Below, one piece after another: positions 5,968 to 12,938 of a stretch of 40,157 nt of DNA (position 1 is its first letter; every line of letters starts with the position of its first letter). Below the pieces are notes generated by a model. It did no database searches. It was not told the origin of the DNA and was given only the letters and a program-made list of their open reading frames with translations. Position numbers and translations under genes: made by a program. The stretch comes from a virus, in IMG/VR virus record IMGVR_UViG_3300020428_000027, positions 1 to 40,157 of that record; one strand, given 5' to 3'.

Positions 5968-6195
5968 ATGACTAAAGATTATACAGATTATATTTATAAA
6001 AGACCAAATGGTGGCACTACATATTGCTATGGAGAAATCAAAGACGATAGTAACTTTGAAATCGCTTGTGATAATCCAGACTTTGATGGTTGTGCTGGAG
6101 ATATTGATGGCGAGAAATTAAATACTTGGGAAAAAGTATGTGACTATCTTTATAAAAACTATCGACAAGATGTCGAACAAATTGAAACTACTTAG
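5968..6195 (+). CDS. Small acidic early protein
   Basis: A protein of 75 residues, acidic, starting MTKDYTDYIYKRPNGGT. It contains a short cysteine-bearing stretch (FEIACDNPDFDGCAGDIDGE) and a helical end (WEKVCDYLYKNYRQDVEQ). It is the first gene after hammerhead 2 and uses the second leader repeat. The acidic surface could mimic DNA, as some early phage anti-host proteins do, but this is speculation. I recognise no family. Confidence 0.75.
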   Translation: MTKDYTDYIYKRPNGGTTYCYGEIKDDSNFEIACDNPDFDGCAGDIDGEKLNTWEKVCDYLYKNYRQDVEQIETT

Positions 6196-6204
6196 AGGAG
6201 TTTA

Positions 6205-6378
6205 ATGTATACTTATCAAGATAAACCAAACGACTTAAGGCAGTTGTTAGGTCAAAACGGAGATGGGTGCTTTCGCTTAGTAGCACCCAGCTCTGATGAG
6301 CAATTTTTAATTAACCCTAAACCTAGCCGAGTTGGAGAATGGACTAGCTATAATGATACTGGAGACTATAATGAATAA
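6205..6378 (+). CDS. 57-residue early protein
   Basis: A small frame starting MYTYQDKPNDLRQLLGQNGDG and ending NDTGDYNE. A strong GAGGAG lies 5 bases before the ATG, and its stop overlaps the next gene's start (ATG at 6371), the tight packing expected of real phage genes. It contains a hairpin, GGGTGCT/AGCACCC, at 6265-6288. The product is soluble and unrecognised. Confidence 0.65.
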   Translation: MYTYQDKPNDLRQLLGQNGDGCFRLVAPSSDEQFLINPKPSRVGEWTSYNDTGDYNE

Positions 6379-6523
6379 TAATAATTGGGAAGTATATAAG
6401 AGTGAGTGGTCTAGCTCTTGGAACTGGGTTGCCAGTTATAAGGGGAAGGTCATCGATAAATTTCCAACTAAAAAGAAAGCCGAAGAATTTGTTATTCAAC
6501 AACAGAAGGGAGAGACTAAATGA
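6371..6523 (+). CDS. 50-residue early protein with Trp-rich fold
   Basis: I chose the ATG at 6371 because GGAG (6361-6364) lies 6 bases upstream. A longer frame from 6332 would overlap the previous gene for no reason. The product reads MNNNNWEVYKSEWSSSWNWV, then a strand-turn and a basic helix (FPTKKKAEEFVIQQQKG). The pattern resembles small strand-strand-helix domains that bind nucleic acid or protein, but I cannot name a family. It overlaps the next gene by 4 bases (ATGA). Confidence 0.65.
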   Translation: MNNNNWEVYKSEWSSSWNWVASYKGKVIDKFPTKKKAEEFVIQQQKGETK

Positions 6524-6717
6524 ATAATAGATATGAAGAGTTAAGCAAAGTAGTAAAGGAAGGTGTTGATAGTCTAATTAATACTATTGCATCAAACAAT
6601 GGAGTGAGTGGAGATAAGGTTTTATCTTTACTTGAAGATTTACAATATGAAGTAAGATACCTTCAAACAGAAGAATTCAACAATAACAACAATGGAGAAT
6701 TAAATGACTTTTACTAA
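6520..6717 (+). CDS. Small helical early protein
   Basis: A protein of 65 residues, mainly helical (YEELSKVVKEGVDSLINTIA, KVLSLLEDLQYEVRYLQTEE) with an Asn-rich tail before the stop. It overlaps both neighbours, with GGGAGAG ahead of the ATG. It is probably a small regulatory or binding protein; function unknown. Confidence 0.68.
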   Translation: MNNRYEELSKVVKEGVDSLINTIASNNGVSGDKVLSLLEDLQYEVRYLQTEEFNNNNNGELNDFY

Positions 6718-6898
6718 ACAAAAGAAATATCGAATTTACAAATATGAAAATGTAAATGGTCTTGGAATTATGAGTGATATAAGCATAGATGGTACTCTTT
6801 TATTTGATACTTATGAAGAGGCAAATAAGAAAAAAGAGGAACTTCAAAACTCAGGAAAACTAACTAAGGATAATTCCATACTAAAAATAATGACTTGA
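6704..6898 (+). CDS. Small basic early protein
   Basis: A protein of 64 residues starting MTFTKQKKYRIYKYENVNGLG, then a strand and a helix rich in Lys and Glu (DTYEEANKKKEELQNSGKL). GGAG lies 6 bases before the ATG. It overlaps the previous gene by 14 bases and is the last gene before the 155-base gap that holds the candidate attP. No family recognised. Confidence 0.66.
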   Translation: MTFTKQKKYRIYKYENVNGLGIMSDISIDGTLLFDTYEEANKKKEELQNSGKLTKDNSILKIMT

Positions 6899-6953
6899 AA
6901 ACTTGAATTAATTACATTAGTAATTATGTCTAACAAAGGTCTACTGTTACAGG

Positions 6954-6971
6954 TTGACGGATTAGCAATCC
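6954..6971. other. Candidate attP core matching the tRNA-Ser anticodon arm
   Basis: Read on the minus strand these 18 bases, GGATTGCTAATCCGTCAA, match 17 of 18 bases of the anticodon arm of the tRNA-Ser at 4355-4372. The site lies in a gene-free stretch (6899-7053) shortly upstream of the integrase. Tyrosine integrases often use tRNA anticodon arms. Inference: this is the core at which the phage recombines with a host tRNA-Ser(GCU) gene. Confidence 0.45.
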
Positions 6972-7053
6972 TTTAACTCGCTGTACCACCACTATTTATC
7001 GAGGGTATAGCACCAGTAGGCTTTTGTAAACTTTAACTGCAATGGAGATGCAA

Positions 7054-7386
7054 ATGCCGACTTTAGAAATACCTGAGTTCCTCAGAAGACAAGCTCATCC
7101 AATCAATGAGTTTTTGGAACAGAATAAAAAACCATACATTACTGTAGCAATGTCAAATCGACCACTAACAAACCTTTATAAGGAAAGGATTGCAATTGAG
7201 GTCAACATTGCAGTTATGTCTGGTTCAAACACCTTCGGTAAACTTAGGAATAAACTCAGCATACGATTTTCTGATCGTGAGATTAAAGCTGGGATTAACT
7301 TTGCCAGAAGACAATGGCTACCAATTTCGATGAAGCAAATGAAATTGAAAAACAAATATAAAACGTATTATGTGGAGACTGCCTAA
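7054..7386 (+). CDS. Probable DNA-binding protein upstream of integrase
   Basis: About 110 residues. Three in-frame ATGs exist (7042, 7048, 7054). I prefer 7054 because GGAG lies 6 bases before it. The middle part (SNTFGKLRNKLSIRFSDREIKAGINFARRQW, positions about 70-98) looks like a helix-turn-helix with a basic recognition helix. It is translationally coupled to the integrase: its TAA shares a base with the integrase ATG at 7386. A small DNA-binding protein coupled to an integrase could be an excisionase, a repressor or a directionality factor. I cannot choose among these. Confidence 0.65.
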   Translation: MPTLEIPEFLRRQAHPINEFLEQNKKPYITVAMSNRPLTNLYKERIAIEVNIAVMSGSNTFGKLRNKLSIRFSDREIKAGINFARRQWLPISMKQMKLKNKYKTYYVETA

Positions 7387-8228
7387 TGGTTGAAGAAACA
7401 ATTCGACATTTCACCTTAAATGAAAAACGAAATATCTTTGATGGGTCATCAGAAAGACACATTAGAGACACAATGTCTAAGTTAGATAAGTTTTTTGACT
7501 TTGAGAGATATGGTCATCGTTACTTAGGTGACTTTAAAGGAAGAGACATTAATCGTTTTTTAAACTTTTTAGAGGATGACTTGGGTTTATCTAAGGGTAC
7601 TTGTAATAGATATGCCTCAGCCATCTCTCTAGTCTTTAAACACGCAGTAAAAGAAGAAGTAATTCCTCACGCACCAAAGTTTAACTGGAAGAAGGAAAAG
7701 GGGGGTAGAATTCGTTTTTTTACTGCTGAAGAAATATCGAAAATCTATTGGCTATTTAAAAACTCCAGAAAGCAATGGATGGTTGATATGTTTACTGTTG
7801 GTCTTCATACTGGAATGAGACTAGGGGAAATACTTCAAGCTGGGGATACTGCTTTTATTTCTCAATGCCAGAAGTACTACTACCTTCCAAAAACTAAGAA
7901 TGGGAGTGACCGAAAAGTTCCTCTCAATAAATCCTCTTTAGAGGCTCTACAGAGGCTTGGAAAAGTTAAAGATAAGTATAAGGAAAAACAATTCTATGCC
8001 CTATGGAGAGAGGCTAAAAAACGTATTGGCAAGGGTAAAGATGACCCTTTTGTCTTTCACGTTAGCCGACACACTTGTGCTACTAAGATGGCAAATGAGA
8101 TGAAGGTCAATACTCTCATAATTGGTACAATCTTAGGTCATAAATCGCAGTCAACTACTGCGAGATATGTCCACGCAGATATTGATAACTTATGTAGCAT
8201 TGCTGACCAATTAGATGAGGCAATGTAA
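7386..8228 (+). CDS. int: Tyrosine-family site-specific integrase
   Basis: A protein of 280 residues with a complete catalytic set: Arg145 (HTGMRLGEIL), a Lys in the beta hairpin (169-171, KTKNGSDRKVPL), His225 and Arg228 (HVSR), His252 (LGHKS) and nucleophile Tyr261 (ARYVHA). Residues 20-100 form the usual SAM-like core-binding domain. It should catalyse recombination between phage attP and a host attB. It sits directly upstream of the RNA polymerase region, as in integrase-bearing marine T7-like phages. The N-terminal arm-binding domain is short or absent. Its intact state suggests that the phage can lysogenise. Confidence 0.95.
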   Translation: MVEETIRHFTLNEKRNIFDGSSERHIRDTMSKLDKFFDFERYGHRYLGDFKGRDINRFLNFLEDDLGLSKGTCNRYASAISLVFKHAVKEEVIPHAPKFNWKKEKGGRIRFFTAEEISKIYWLFKNSRKQWMVDMFTVGLHTGMRLGEILQAGDTAFISQCQKYYYLPKTKNGSDRKVPLNKSSLEALQRLGKVKDKYKEKQFYALWREAKKRIGKGKDDPFVFHVSRHTCATKMANEMKVNTLIIGTILGHKSQSTTARYVHADIDNLCSIADQLDEAM

Positions 8229-8231
8229 TAA

Positions 8232-8375
8232 ATGTTTAATCTTAAGGGTGGACACTCGGATTATATCAATCAGGTACTTAATGCAGTTTTACGCATAACT
8301 GCTATGCAAACACAGTTAGTAATATTCAGTTTTGTCATAGTAGTATTGATTAAATCAAATCTGTTCCACCCTTAA
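8232..8375 (+). CDS. 47-residue single-pass membrane protein
   Basis: This small frame reads MFNLKGGHSDYINQVLNAVL, then a hydrophobic segment (QLVIFSFVIVVLI, about residues 28-40), and ends KSNLFHP. GAGG lies about 12 bases upstream. Its coding ends form an inverted repeat: TTAAGGGTGGA (8242-8252) with TCCACCCTTAA (8365-8375). It may be a small membrane-acting moron or an accident of a structured region, so the call is moderate. Confidence 0.5.
   Translation: MFNLKGGHSDYINQVLNAVLRITAMQTQLVIFSFVIVVLIKSNLFHP
8241..8259 (+). repeat. 19-base repeat, copy B
   Basis: CTTAAGGGTGGACACTCGG. It is matched, with one missing A, by the inverted copy at 8896-8913, and by a diverged direct copy (CTTAAGGGTAGACATTCGG) at 4126-4144. 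The role is unknown: candidates are a phage promoter, an operator or ends of a small element. Confidence 0.6.
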
Positions 8376-8401
8376 CCTATTAACTTATAAAGGAGATTAT
8401 A

Positions 8402-8959
8402 ATGGGTACACAAATCAAAGCTAATCAAAAGGTAGTAGTAGCCTTTAAAAGAAAAGATACTGCACCACGAGGCTCTATTGGTCATAAAAAAGTCTTTTGG
8501 AATAACTCACCACCAAAGTCCGACTATATCGGCACAAGATATATGGAACTTTATGAGACCGAGTTTTCTTATGATCATTCTAATTTATTTTTCCTTGAGG
8601 ATAATACCACACAATTTATTCGACTATTGAAGTGGTTTAAAGATAGTCGAAATTACATTTCAAGAGCTGGTAATGGGATGTTATGCAATGAATTCGTATG
8701 TGTTCTTAAAATGAAAATAGCGAATCATCGAGGGTGGTTACGTTCCCTACCTATAAGGGCAGTTGCTCCACCACTTTTAATTAAACCAACTAACAGCGAA
8801 TTTAAAACAGAACTAGTTTATTTACTTTGGAATAAATGGTTCAATAACTTGTTTTCACTTTTACCATCAACAACACTACTTTTCTGGGCATTTCACCGAG
8901 TGTCCACCCTAAGCCTTACGAAAGCGATAATGGGGAGTAGTGGTTATGAAAAACAATAA
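8402..8959 (+). CDS. Hypothetical protein between integrase and RNA polymerase
   Basis: A protein of 185 residues with a good ribosome site (AGGAG, 7 bases from the ATG). The first 100 residues look like a normal soluble domain (KVVVAFKRKDTAPRGSIGHK, then ETEFSYDHSNLFFLED). The last 60 are hydrophobic and aromatic (ELVYLLWNKWFNNLFSLLPS). Its end crosses the inverted repeat at 8896-8913 and overlaps the polymerase start. This place in T7-like phages often holds an early regulator such as the T7 gp0.7 kinase, but I see no kinase motif. The C-terminal part may be less certain coding sequence. Confidence 0.6.
   Translation: MGTQIKANQKVVVAFKRKDTAPRGSIGHKKVFWNNSPPKSDYIGTRYMELYETEFSYDHSNLFFLEDNTTQFIRLLKWFKDSRNYISRAGNGMLCNEFVCVLKMKIANHRGWLRSLPIRAVAPPLLIKPTNSEFKTELVYLLWNKWFNNLFSLLPSTTLLFWAFHRVSTLSLTKAIMGSSGYEKQ
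8896..8913 (-). repeat. 18-base repeat, inverted copy C
   Basis: On the minus strand it reads CTTAGGGTGGACACTCGG and continues TGAAA, as copy A at 4126 also does (TGAAAG). It lies 33 bases before the RNA polymerase ATG, so it may regulate that gene. Confidence 0.6.
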
Positions 8960-11456
8960 TGTTCTTAATGAAATAAATCGAGAAAAGAGAATGGTCTCTG
9001 ATGGAAGAGATCGTTACCACAATCGGTTAGAAAAACTTAAGTCAACGTCAGTTCAAAAGAACCCACATAAGTTGGTTACGGATAGTCTGTATAGAGTGTC
9101 TGAGAAATTAACGTCTGTTTTAAACTCTGAAAAAAACAAAGTTATTAAAAAAGCCGATGGTACTTTTTCTGGTAGCCAATCTTTTTGGTATAAAGACCTT
9201 AGTAGGTTAGATCCAGATATACTTGGCTACATAGGACTTACAACTTTAATGGATGGTGTTACACTTAAGTCTAGTACTACAAAAACCTTATCATCAATTG
9301 GTAATCGAGTGATGTGGGAAATATATGCTTTAGACTTTAAGGAATTCAATAATGACTTAAGCAAAAGAGCATTACATATAGTTTCAAAGGGTCACTCATC
9401 ATCAGTTAGAGAAAAAGAAAAAGCTGTTAAACGAATTGCAGAAAAGAATGGCTTTGAATTTGATTTTTGGCTGGAAGAAAAAAGAGTTAAGGTTGCAACA
9501 CCAATTTTTAATGCTGTCTTAGAATGTTCTGAAATCTTTTTAATTTGGGAGCAGTATAAAAATAATAGGACAATAAAAAGAATTGGCTTAACTGACGTTG
9601 CATCCGAAAGACTTGCTGAACTAGACTTTGTAGCCTCTTGGAAAGAACCAATGAAAGCTCCAATGGTTGTTCAACCTAAAGATTGGGAAAGTTATAATAC
9701 TGGTTGCTACTTAGAACCAGCATTATCATCCGAAGTTACTTTAGTTAGATCACCTACTTCTGAGCATAAAATGGAAATTGACAAGGCTTTTAAAGATCGC
9801 AGTATTCTTCCTACGATTTATGCTTTAAATGCTATACAACGAACTGAATTCACAATTAATAAAACCATCGTGGATGCTGTTGAGTGGTGTTGGAAAAGTG
9901 ATAAATCCTTCGGAAAATTTCCACGAAGAAAGCATATTGAAGCCAAGAAAAAACCTGACAATTGGGATGATATGTCAAAAGCCGAGCAAAATGGCTGGAG
10001 ATTTCAATCGAAGAAGGTTGTTATAAAAAATCGAGAGATAGACGGACTTAGAGCTGTTATGTCTCAAGATTTATCAACAGCCAGAGAATTACAGGAGTAT
10101 GATAAATTTTGGTTACCTCATAATTTAGATTTTAGAGGTAGAGTTTATCCTATTCCTCATTTTTCTCATCATCGAGACGATCATATCAAAGCAATGTTTG
10201 AGTTTTCAAATGGTAAAAAACTTGGAATAGACGGAGCAAAATGGTTAGCTATTCATTTAGCAACTGTCGGTGACTTTGATAAATGTTCCAAGAAATCATT
10301 TGATGATCGAATTCAATGGGTCTTAGATAATCAAAAGATAATTGAAAGTGTTGCCAATTCTTATGAAGACACTTTTGATTATTGGTCTACAGCTGACAAA
10401 CCTTTTCAGTTTCTTGCTAGTTGCATTCACTTTGTGGAATATCTCTACAGGGGAGATGACTATGTTTGTGGACTTCCCATTGCCCTTGATGGCTCAAATA
10501 GTGGAGTACAGCACTATAGTGCATCAGCAAGAAGTAAGGCTGATGGGCAGTTAGTTAATCTAACTCCGTCTGATAAACCTCAAGATATCTATCAAGCTGT
10601 TGCCGATAAAGTTCTTGAGCAAGTCAAACTGGATGCGAAAAACGACTGTCCATTAGCGAATATGTGGCTGAAATTTGGTATCACTAGAAAAATTGTTAAA
10701 CGAAATACTATGACTTATGGTTACTCTTCCCAACAATTTGGTTTTAAAAATCAAATAATGGAAGACACTATGAGAGGTCTTTCGGATAAAGTTTTAACTA
10801 ATGAAATCGAAAGTCATCCATTTGGAACTGACGAAGGTTTTCAAGCATCAAATTATCTTGCTAAGAAAAACTGGATCGCCATCAACCAAGTTATAGAAAG
10901 TGCATCTATTGGAATGTCATTTTTTAAAGACTTGGCTGGTCTAACTTCCCATCAGTCTAAGCCAATGATCTGGAAAACTCCATTAGGTTTTCCTGTCATT
11001 CATAAATATTCTGAATGGAAAGTTAAAAAAATTAAGATTTACTTGCACGACAGAGAGGCAAAATGCCTTACTAGACAGCAAGTAACCTTAAAGGAAAAGC
11101 CAACACATACGATTATGAAGTCTAAAGCTAAGTCGGCTATTGCACCTAATATTATTCATAGTATGGATGCATCACACTTACTTAGTACTGTTCTTAAAGG
11201 ACTTGAAAATAATGTGAAGGACTTTTTCCTAATTCACGATAGCTTTGCCACTACTCCATCTCAAACAGATATTCTGTTTCGAGTTGTAAGGGAAAGTTTC
11301 GTGGAGATGTACGAGAATTTTGATTTGTATCAATCAGTTTTAGATCATACTGCTCGAAATCTCGACAATGCCGAAGAGCTGGATTTCCCAGACCTTCCTA
11401 CAAAAGGAGACCTAGATTTAAAGGGTATTTTAAAAAGCAACTACTGCTTTGCCTAA
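8946..11456 (+). CDS. rpoT7: T7-type single-subunit RNA polymerase
   Basis: About 836 residues, close to T7 RNA polymerase (883). Catalytic residues are visible: Asp515 in PIALDGSNSGVQH, Lys585 and Tyr593 in KRNTMTYGYSSQQFGF, and Asp765 in LIHDSFATTPSQ. These match T7 Asp537, Lys631, Tyr639 and Asp812. I chose the ATG at 8946 over the GTG at 8940 because GGGGAG lies 8 bases upstream. It transcribes middle and late phage genes from phage promoters. Because the virion genes are on the opposite strand, its late promoters must lie on the minus strand, unlike T7. A strong terminator follows the gene. Confidence 0.97.
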   Translation: MKNNNVLNEINREKRMVSDGRDRYHNRLEKLKSTSVQKNPHKLVTDSLYRVSEKLTSVLNSEKNKVIKKADGTFSGSQSFWYKDLSRLDPDILGYIGLTTLMDGVTLKSSTTKTLSSIGNRVMWEIYALDFKEFNNDLSKRALHIVSKGHSSSVREKEKAVKRIAEKNGFEFDFWLEEKRVKVATPIFNAVLECSEIFLIWEQYKNNRTIKRIGLTDVASERLAELDFVASWKEPMKAPMVVQPKDWESYNTGCYLEPALSSEVTLVRSPTSEHKMEIDKAFKDRSILPTIYALNAIQRTEFTINKTIVDAVEWCWKSDKSFGKFPRRKHIEAKKKPDNWDDMSKAEQNGWRFQSKKVVIKNREIDGLRAVMSQDLSTARELQEYDKFWLPHNLDFRGRVYPIPHFSHHRDDHIKAMFEFSNGKKLGIDGAKWLAIHLATVGDFDKCSKKSFDDRIQWVLDNQKIIESVANSYEDTFDYWSTADKPFQFLASCIHFVEYLYRGDDYVCGLPIALDGSNSGVQHYSASARSKADGQLVNLTPSDKPQDIYQAVADKVLEQVKLDAKNDCPLANMWLKFGITRKIVKRNTMTYGYSSQQFGFKNQIMEDTMRGLSDKVLTNEIESHPFGTDEGFQASNYLAKKNWIAINQVIESASIGMSFFKDLAGLTSHQSKPMIWKTPLGFPVIHKYSEWKVKKIKIYLHDREAKCLTRQQVTLKEKPTHTIMKSKAKSAIAPNIIHSMDASHLLSTVLKGLENNVKDFFLIHDSFATTPSQTDILFRVVRESFVEMYENFDLYQSVLDHTARNLDNAEELDFPDLPTKGDLDLKGILKSNYCFA

Positions 11457-11469
11457 TTAATCTTTCAGT

Positions 11470-11500
11470 TGTGGGGGTCATATTTTGACCCTCACATTTT
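11470..11500 (+). terminator. Terminator after the RNA polymerase gene
   Basis: TGTGGGGGTCA (11470-11480) pairs over 11 positions, with one G-U, with TGACCCTCACA (11486-11496). The T-tract TTTT follows at 11497. It should separate early transcription by host polymerase from the replication block, or trim early messages. Confidence 0.85.
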
Positions 11501-11524
11501 ATCTTAAAATCATCGGAGACAATT

Positions 11525-11710
11525 ATGCATCCAAGAGAAAAGCTCTTGGGAAAGGTCAAGCTGTATCAACAGAGAGGCTTGCCTATACCCTTAATACTTT
11601 TAGCTCAAGCAGACGAGCTAGGAGTTGATCTAGAAATCCTAGATGAACCTAAAATAACAACAGAAGGAGAATTCGATAATGGCAAATCAAAAGACCATTT
11701 TCGTAACTAA
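11525..11710 (+). CDS. Small protein ahead of the SSB gene
   Basis: A protein of 61 residues starting MHPREKLLGKVKLYQQRGLP. It has two short helices and an acidic tail, with no membrane segment. CGGAG precedes the ATG, and it overlaps the SSB start by 32 bases, indicating translational coupling. It lies just after the terminator and is the first gene of the middle block. I recognise no family. It could be a small inhibitor or replication accessory. Confidence 0.65.
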   Translation: MHPREKLLGKVKLYQQRGLPIPLILLAQADELGVDLEILDEPKITTEGEFDNGKSKDHFRN

Positions 11711-12239
11711 CAAGGGTACAGCAATGTATCCTTGGCTTAACCAACCAGACACGCAGTTTGATGCTGATGGAGTTTATAAGTGTAATTTAATACTCCCAGA
11801 GGATCATACAAAAGAACTGCGTAAGCAAGTCGATAAAGTGGTAAAAGAGGAGTTTGGAGATAAAGCTAAAAATGTCCGACTACCTTTTAAAACTGATGAT
11901 GAAACTGGTCACGCAATTATTGTGACTAAAAGTAAGTTTCAACCAAAGTTTTGTGATGCCTCTGGTCAAATAATGACAGGCAGTATTCCAAAAATTTGGG
12001 GTGGAAGTACCCTAAAATTAGGTGGATACATTTCACCTTATTCGGCTGGGGGAAATATTGGTATTTCTCTACACCTAACAAAAGTTCAAATTATTAATCC
12101 AGTATCTGGTGACAGTAATGATGGAATTACGTTTGGTGAAGAAGAGGGTTTTCTAGCTAGTAACCAAGACCAAGAAGTTGAATTTCAAGCTGACTTTAAA
12201 GTGGATAATGCTGATCAGTCGCAGAAGTATAATTTCTAG
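11679..12239 (+). CDS. ssb: Single-stranded DNA-binding protein, T7 gp2.5 type
   Basis: A protein of 186 residues with an OB-fold pattern (KTIFVTNKGTAMYPWLNQPD, YKCNLILPEDHTKEL, an LGGYISPYSAGGNIGISLHL strand) and an acidic tail that ends in Phe, as T7 gp2.5 does. It coats single-stranded DNA and, in T7, contacts DNA polymerase and the helicase through that tail. The GAAGGAG site precedes the ATG. The gene overlaps the endonuclease gene that follows. Gene order SSB, endonuclease, primase-helicase, polymerase, exonuclease is that of T7. Confidence 0.88.
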   Translation: MANQKTIFVTNKGTAMYPWLNQPDTQFDADGVYKCNLILPEDHTKELRKQVDKVVKEEFGDKAKNVRLPFKTDDETGHAIIVTKSKFQPKFCDASGQIMTGSIPKIWGGSTLKLGGYISPYSAGGNIGISLHLTKVQIINPVSGDSNDGITFGEEEGFLASNQDQEVEFQADFKVDNADQSQKYNF

Positions 12240-12621
12240 GGGATTTAAATCTGGTCTAGAAGATAAGATAGCTAAACAAATAAGTGAGGCTGGTCATAAA
12301 GTAATTTACGAAAAAGAAAAAATTAACTATGTCCAGCCATCAAGACAAGCTCGATATACCCCAGACTTTAAGCTACCTAAGAAGGGTGGCTTTTTCTATG
12401 TGGAAACAAAAGGGAGATGGGTTACTGACGATAGGCATAAACACCTATTGATAAAAGATCAATTCCCAGAAATCGACATCCGATTTGTTTTCCAAAATCA
12501 AAATGCAAAACTTTATAAGGGATCAAAAACTACTTACGCAATGTACTGCGAAAGGCACGGATTTATCTATGCCAATAAGCTGATCCCTAATGAGTGGTTT
12601 TTAGAAGGAGATATAAATTGA
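12208..12621 (+). CDS. Holliday-junction endonuclease I, T7 gp3 type
   Basis: About 137 residues, starting MLISRRSIISRGFKSGLEDK. The catalytic set of endonuclease I is present: Glu18, Asp53 (TPDF), Glu66 and Lys68 (VETKG). T7 gp3 has Glu20, Asp55, Glu65 and Lys67. The C-terminal part (DDRHKHLLIKDQFPEIDIRF, then KLYKGSKTTYAMYCERHGF) also follows T7 gp3. The enzyme resolves branched DNA and degrades host DNA. A start at 12178 is possible but overlaps SSB more. The frame overlaps the SSB end. Confidence 0.93.
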   Translation: MLISRRSIISRGFKSGLEDKIAKQISEAGHKVIYEKEKINYVQPSRQARYTPDFKLPKKGGFFYVETKGRWVTDDRHKHLLIKDQFPEIDIRFVFQNQNAKLYKGSKTTYAMYCERHGFIYANKLIPNEWFLEGDIN

Positions 12622-12830
12622 CCAAACTCAAACAAACTCAAAAAGAACTGGTAACAGACCATTTAAGAAATGTTGGAAGTATTTCTAATTTAGAGGCTCT
12701 ATCTTTATATAGGATAGTTCACCTTCCAAAAGTCATCTCTAAACTTATTAGAGACAACAACTTTTCAATACGAAAAGAATATAAGTACGACAATACTGGT
12801 GCAAGATATCTTAGGTATCACTCTGCATAA
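12618..12830 (+). CDS. Small helix-turn-helix protein
   Basis: About 70 residues starting at a TTG (12618) with AAGGAG 6-8 bases before it. The longer ATG frame at 12594 overlaps the endonuclease and lacks such a site. The sequence (QTQKELVTDHLRNVGSISNL, ALSLYRIVHLPKVISKLIRD, then a strand ending ARYLRYH) fits the short winged helix-turn-helix domain often found in phage genomes. It probably binds DNA. It ends 6 bases before tRNA-His. Its target is unknown. Confidence 0.7.
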   Translation: MTKLKQTQKELVTDHLRNVGSISNLEALSLYRIVHLPKVISKLIRDNNFSIRKEYKYDNTGARYLRYHSA

Positions 12831-12836
12831 ATTTAT

Positions 12837-12911
12837 GGTGGCTATGGTGTAATGGTAGCACAATACATTGTGAATGTATTTGATTGAGTTCAACTCTCAA
12901 TAGTCACCCCA
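12837..12911 (+). tRNA. tRNA-His(GTG)
   Basis: A complete 75-base histidine tRNA. The extra G-1 (12837) faces C73, the histidine identity pair. The acceptor GTGGCTA pairs with TAGTCAC, the D arm is GTGT/GCAC, and the anticodon stem ATACA/TGTAT encloses TTGTGAA. The T arm is TTGAG-TTCAACT-CTCAA, and CCA is encoded (12909-12911). It sits inside the replication operon between the HTH gene and the primase-helicase, so it must be cut out of that message. Confidence 0.93.
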
Positions 12912-12938
12912 AACATTTTAAGACATTAGGAGATCAAT

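Noticed and set aside
6265-6320. CTGATGAGC at 6293 beside a strong hairpin, a possible third hammerhead
   Set aside because: No GAA core or matching stem follows in the right place, and the bases are coding sequence of the 57-residue gene at 6205-6378.
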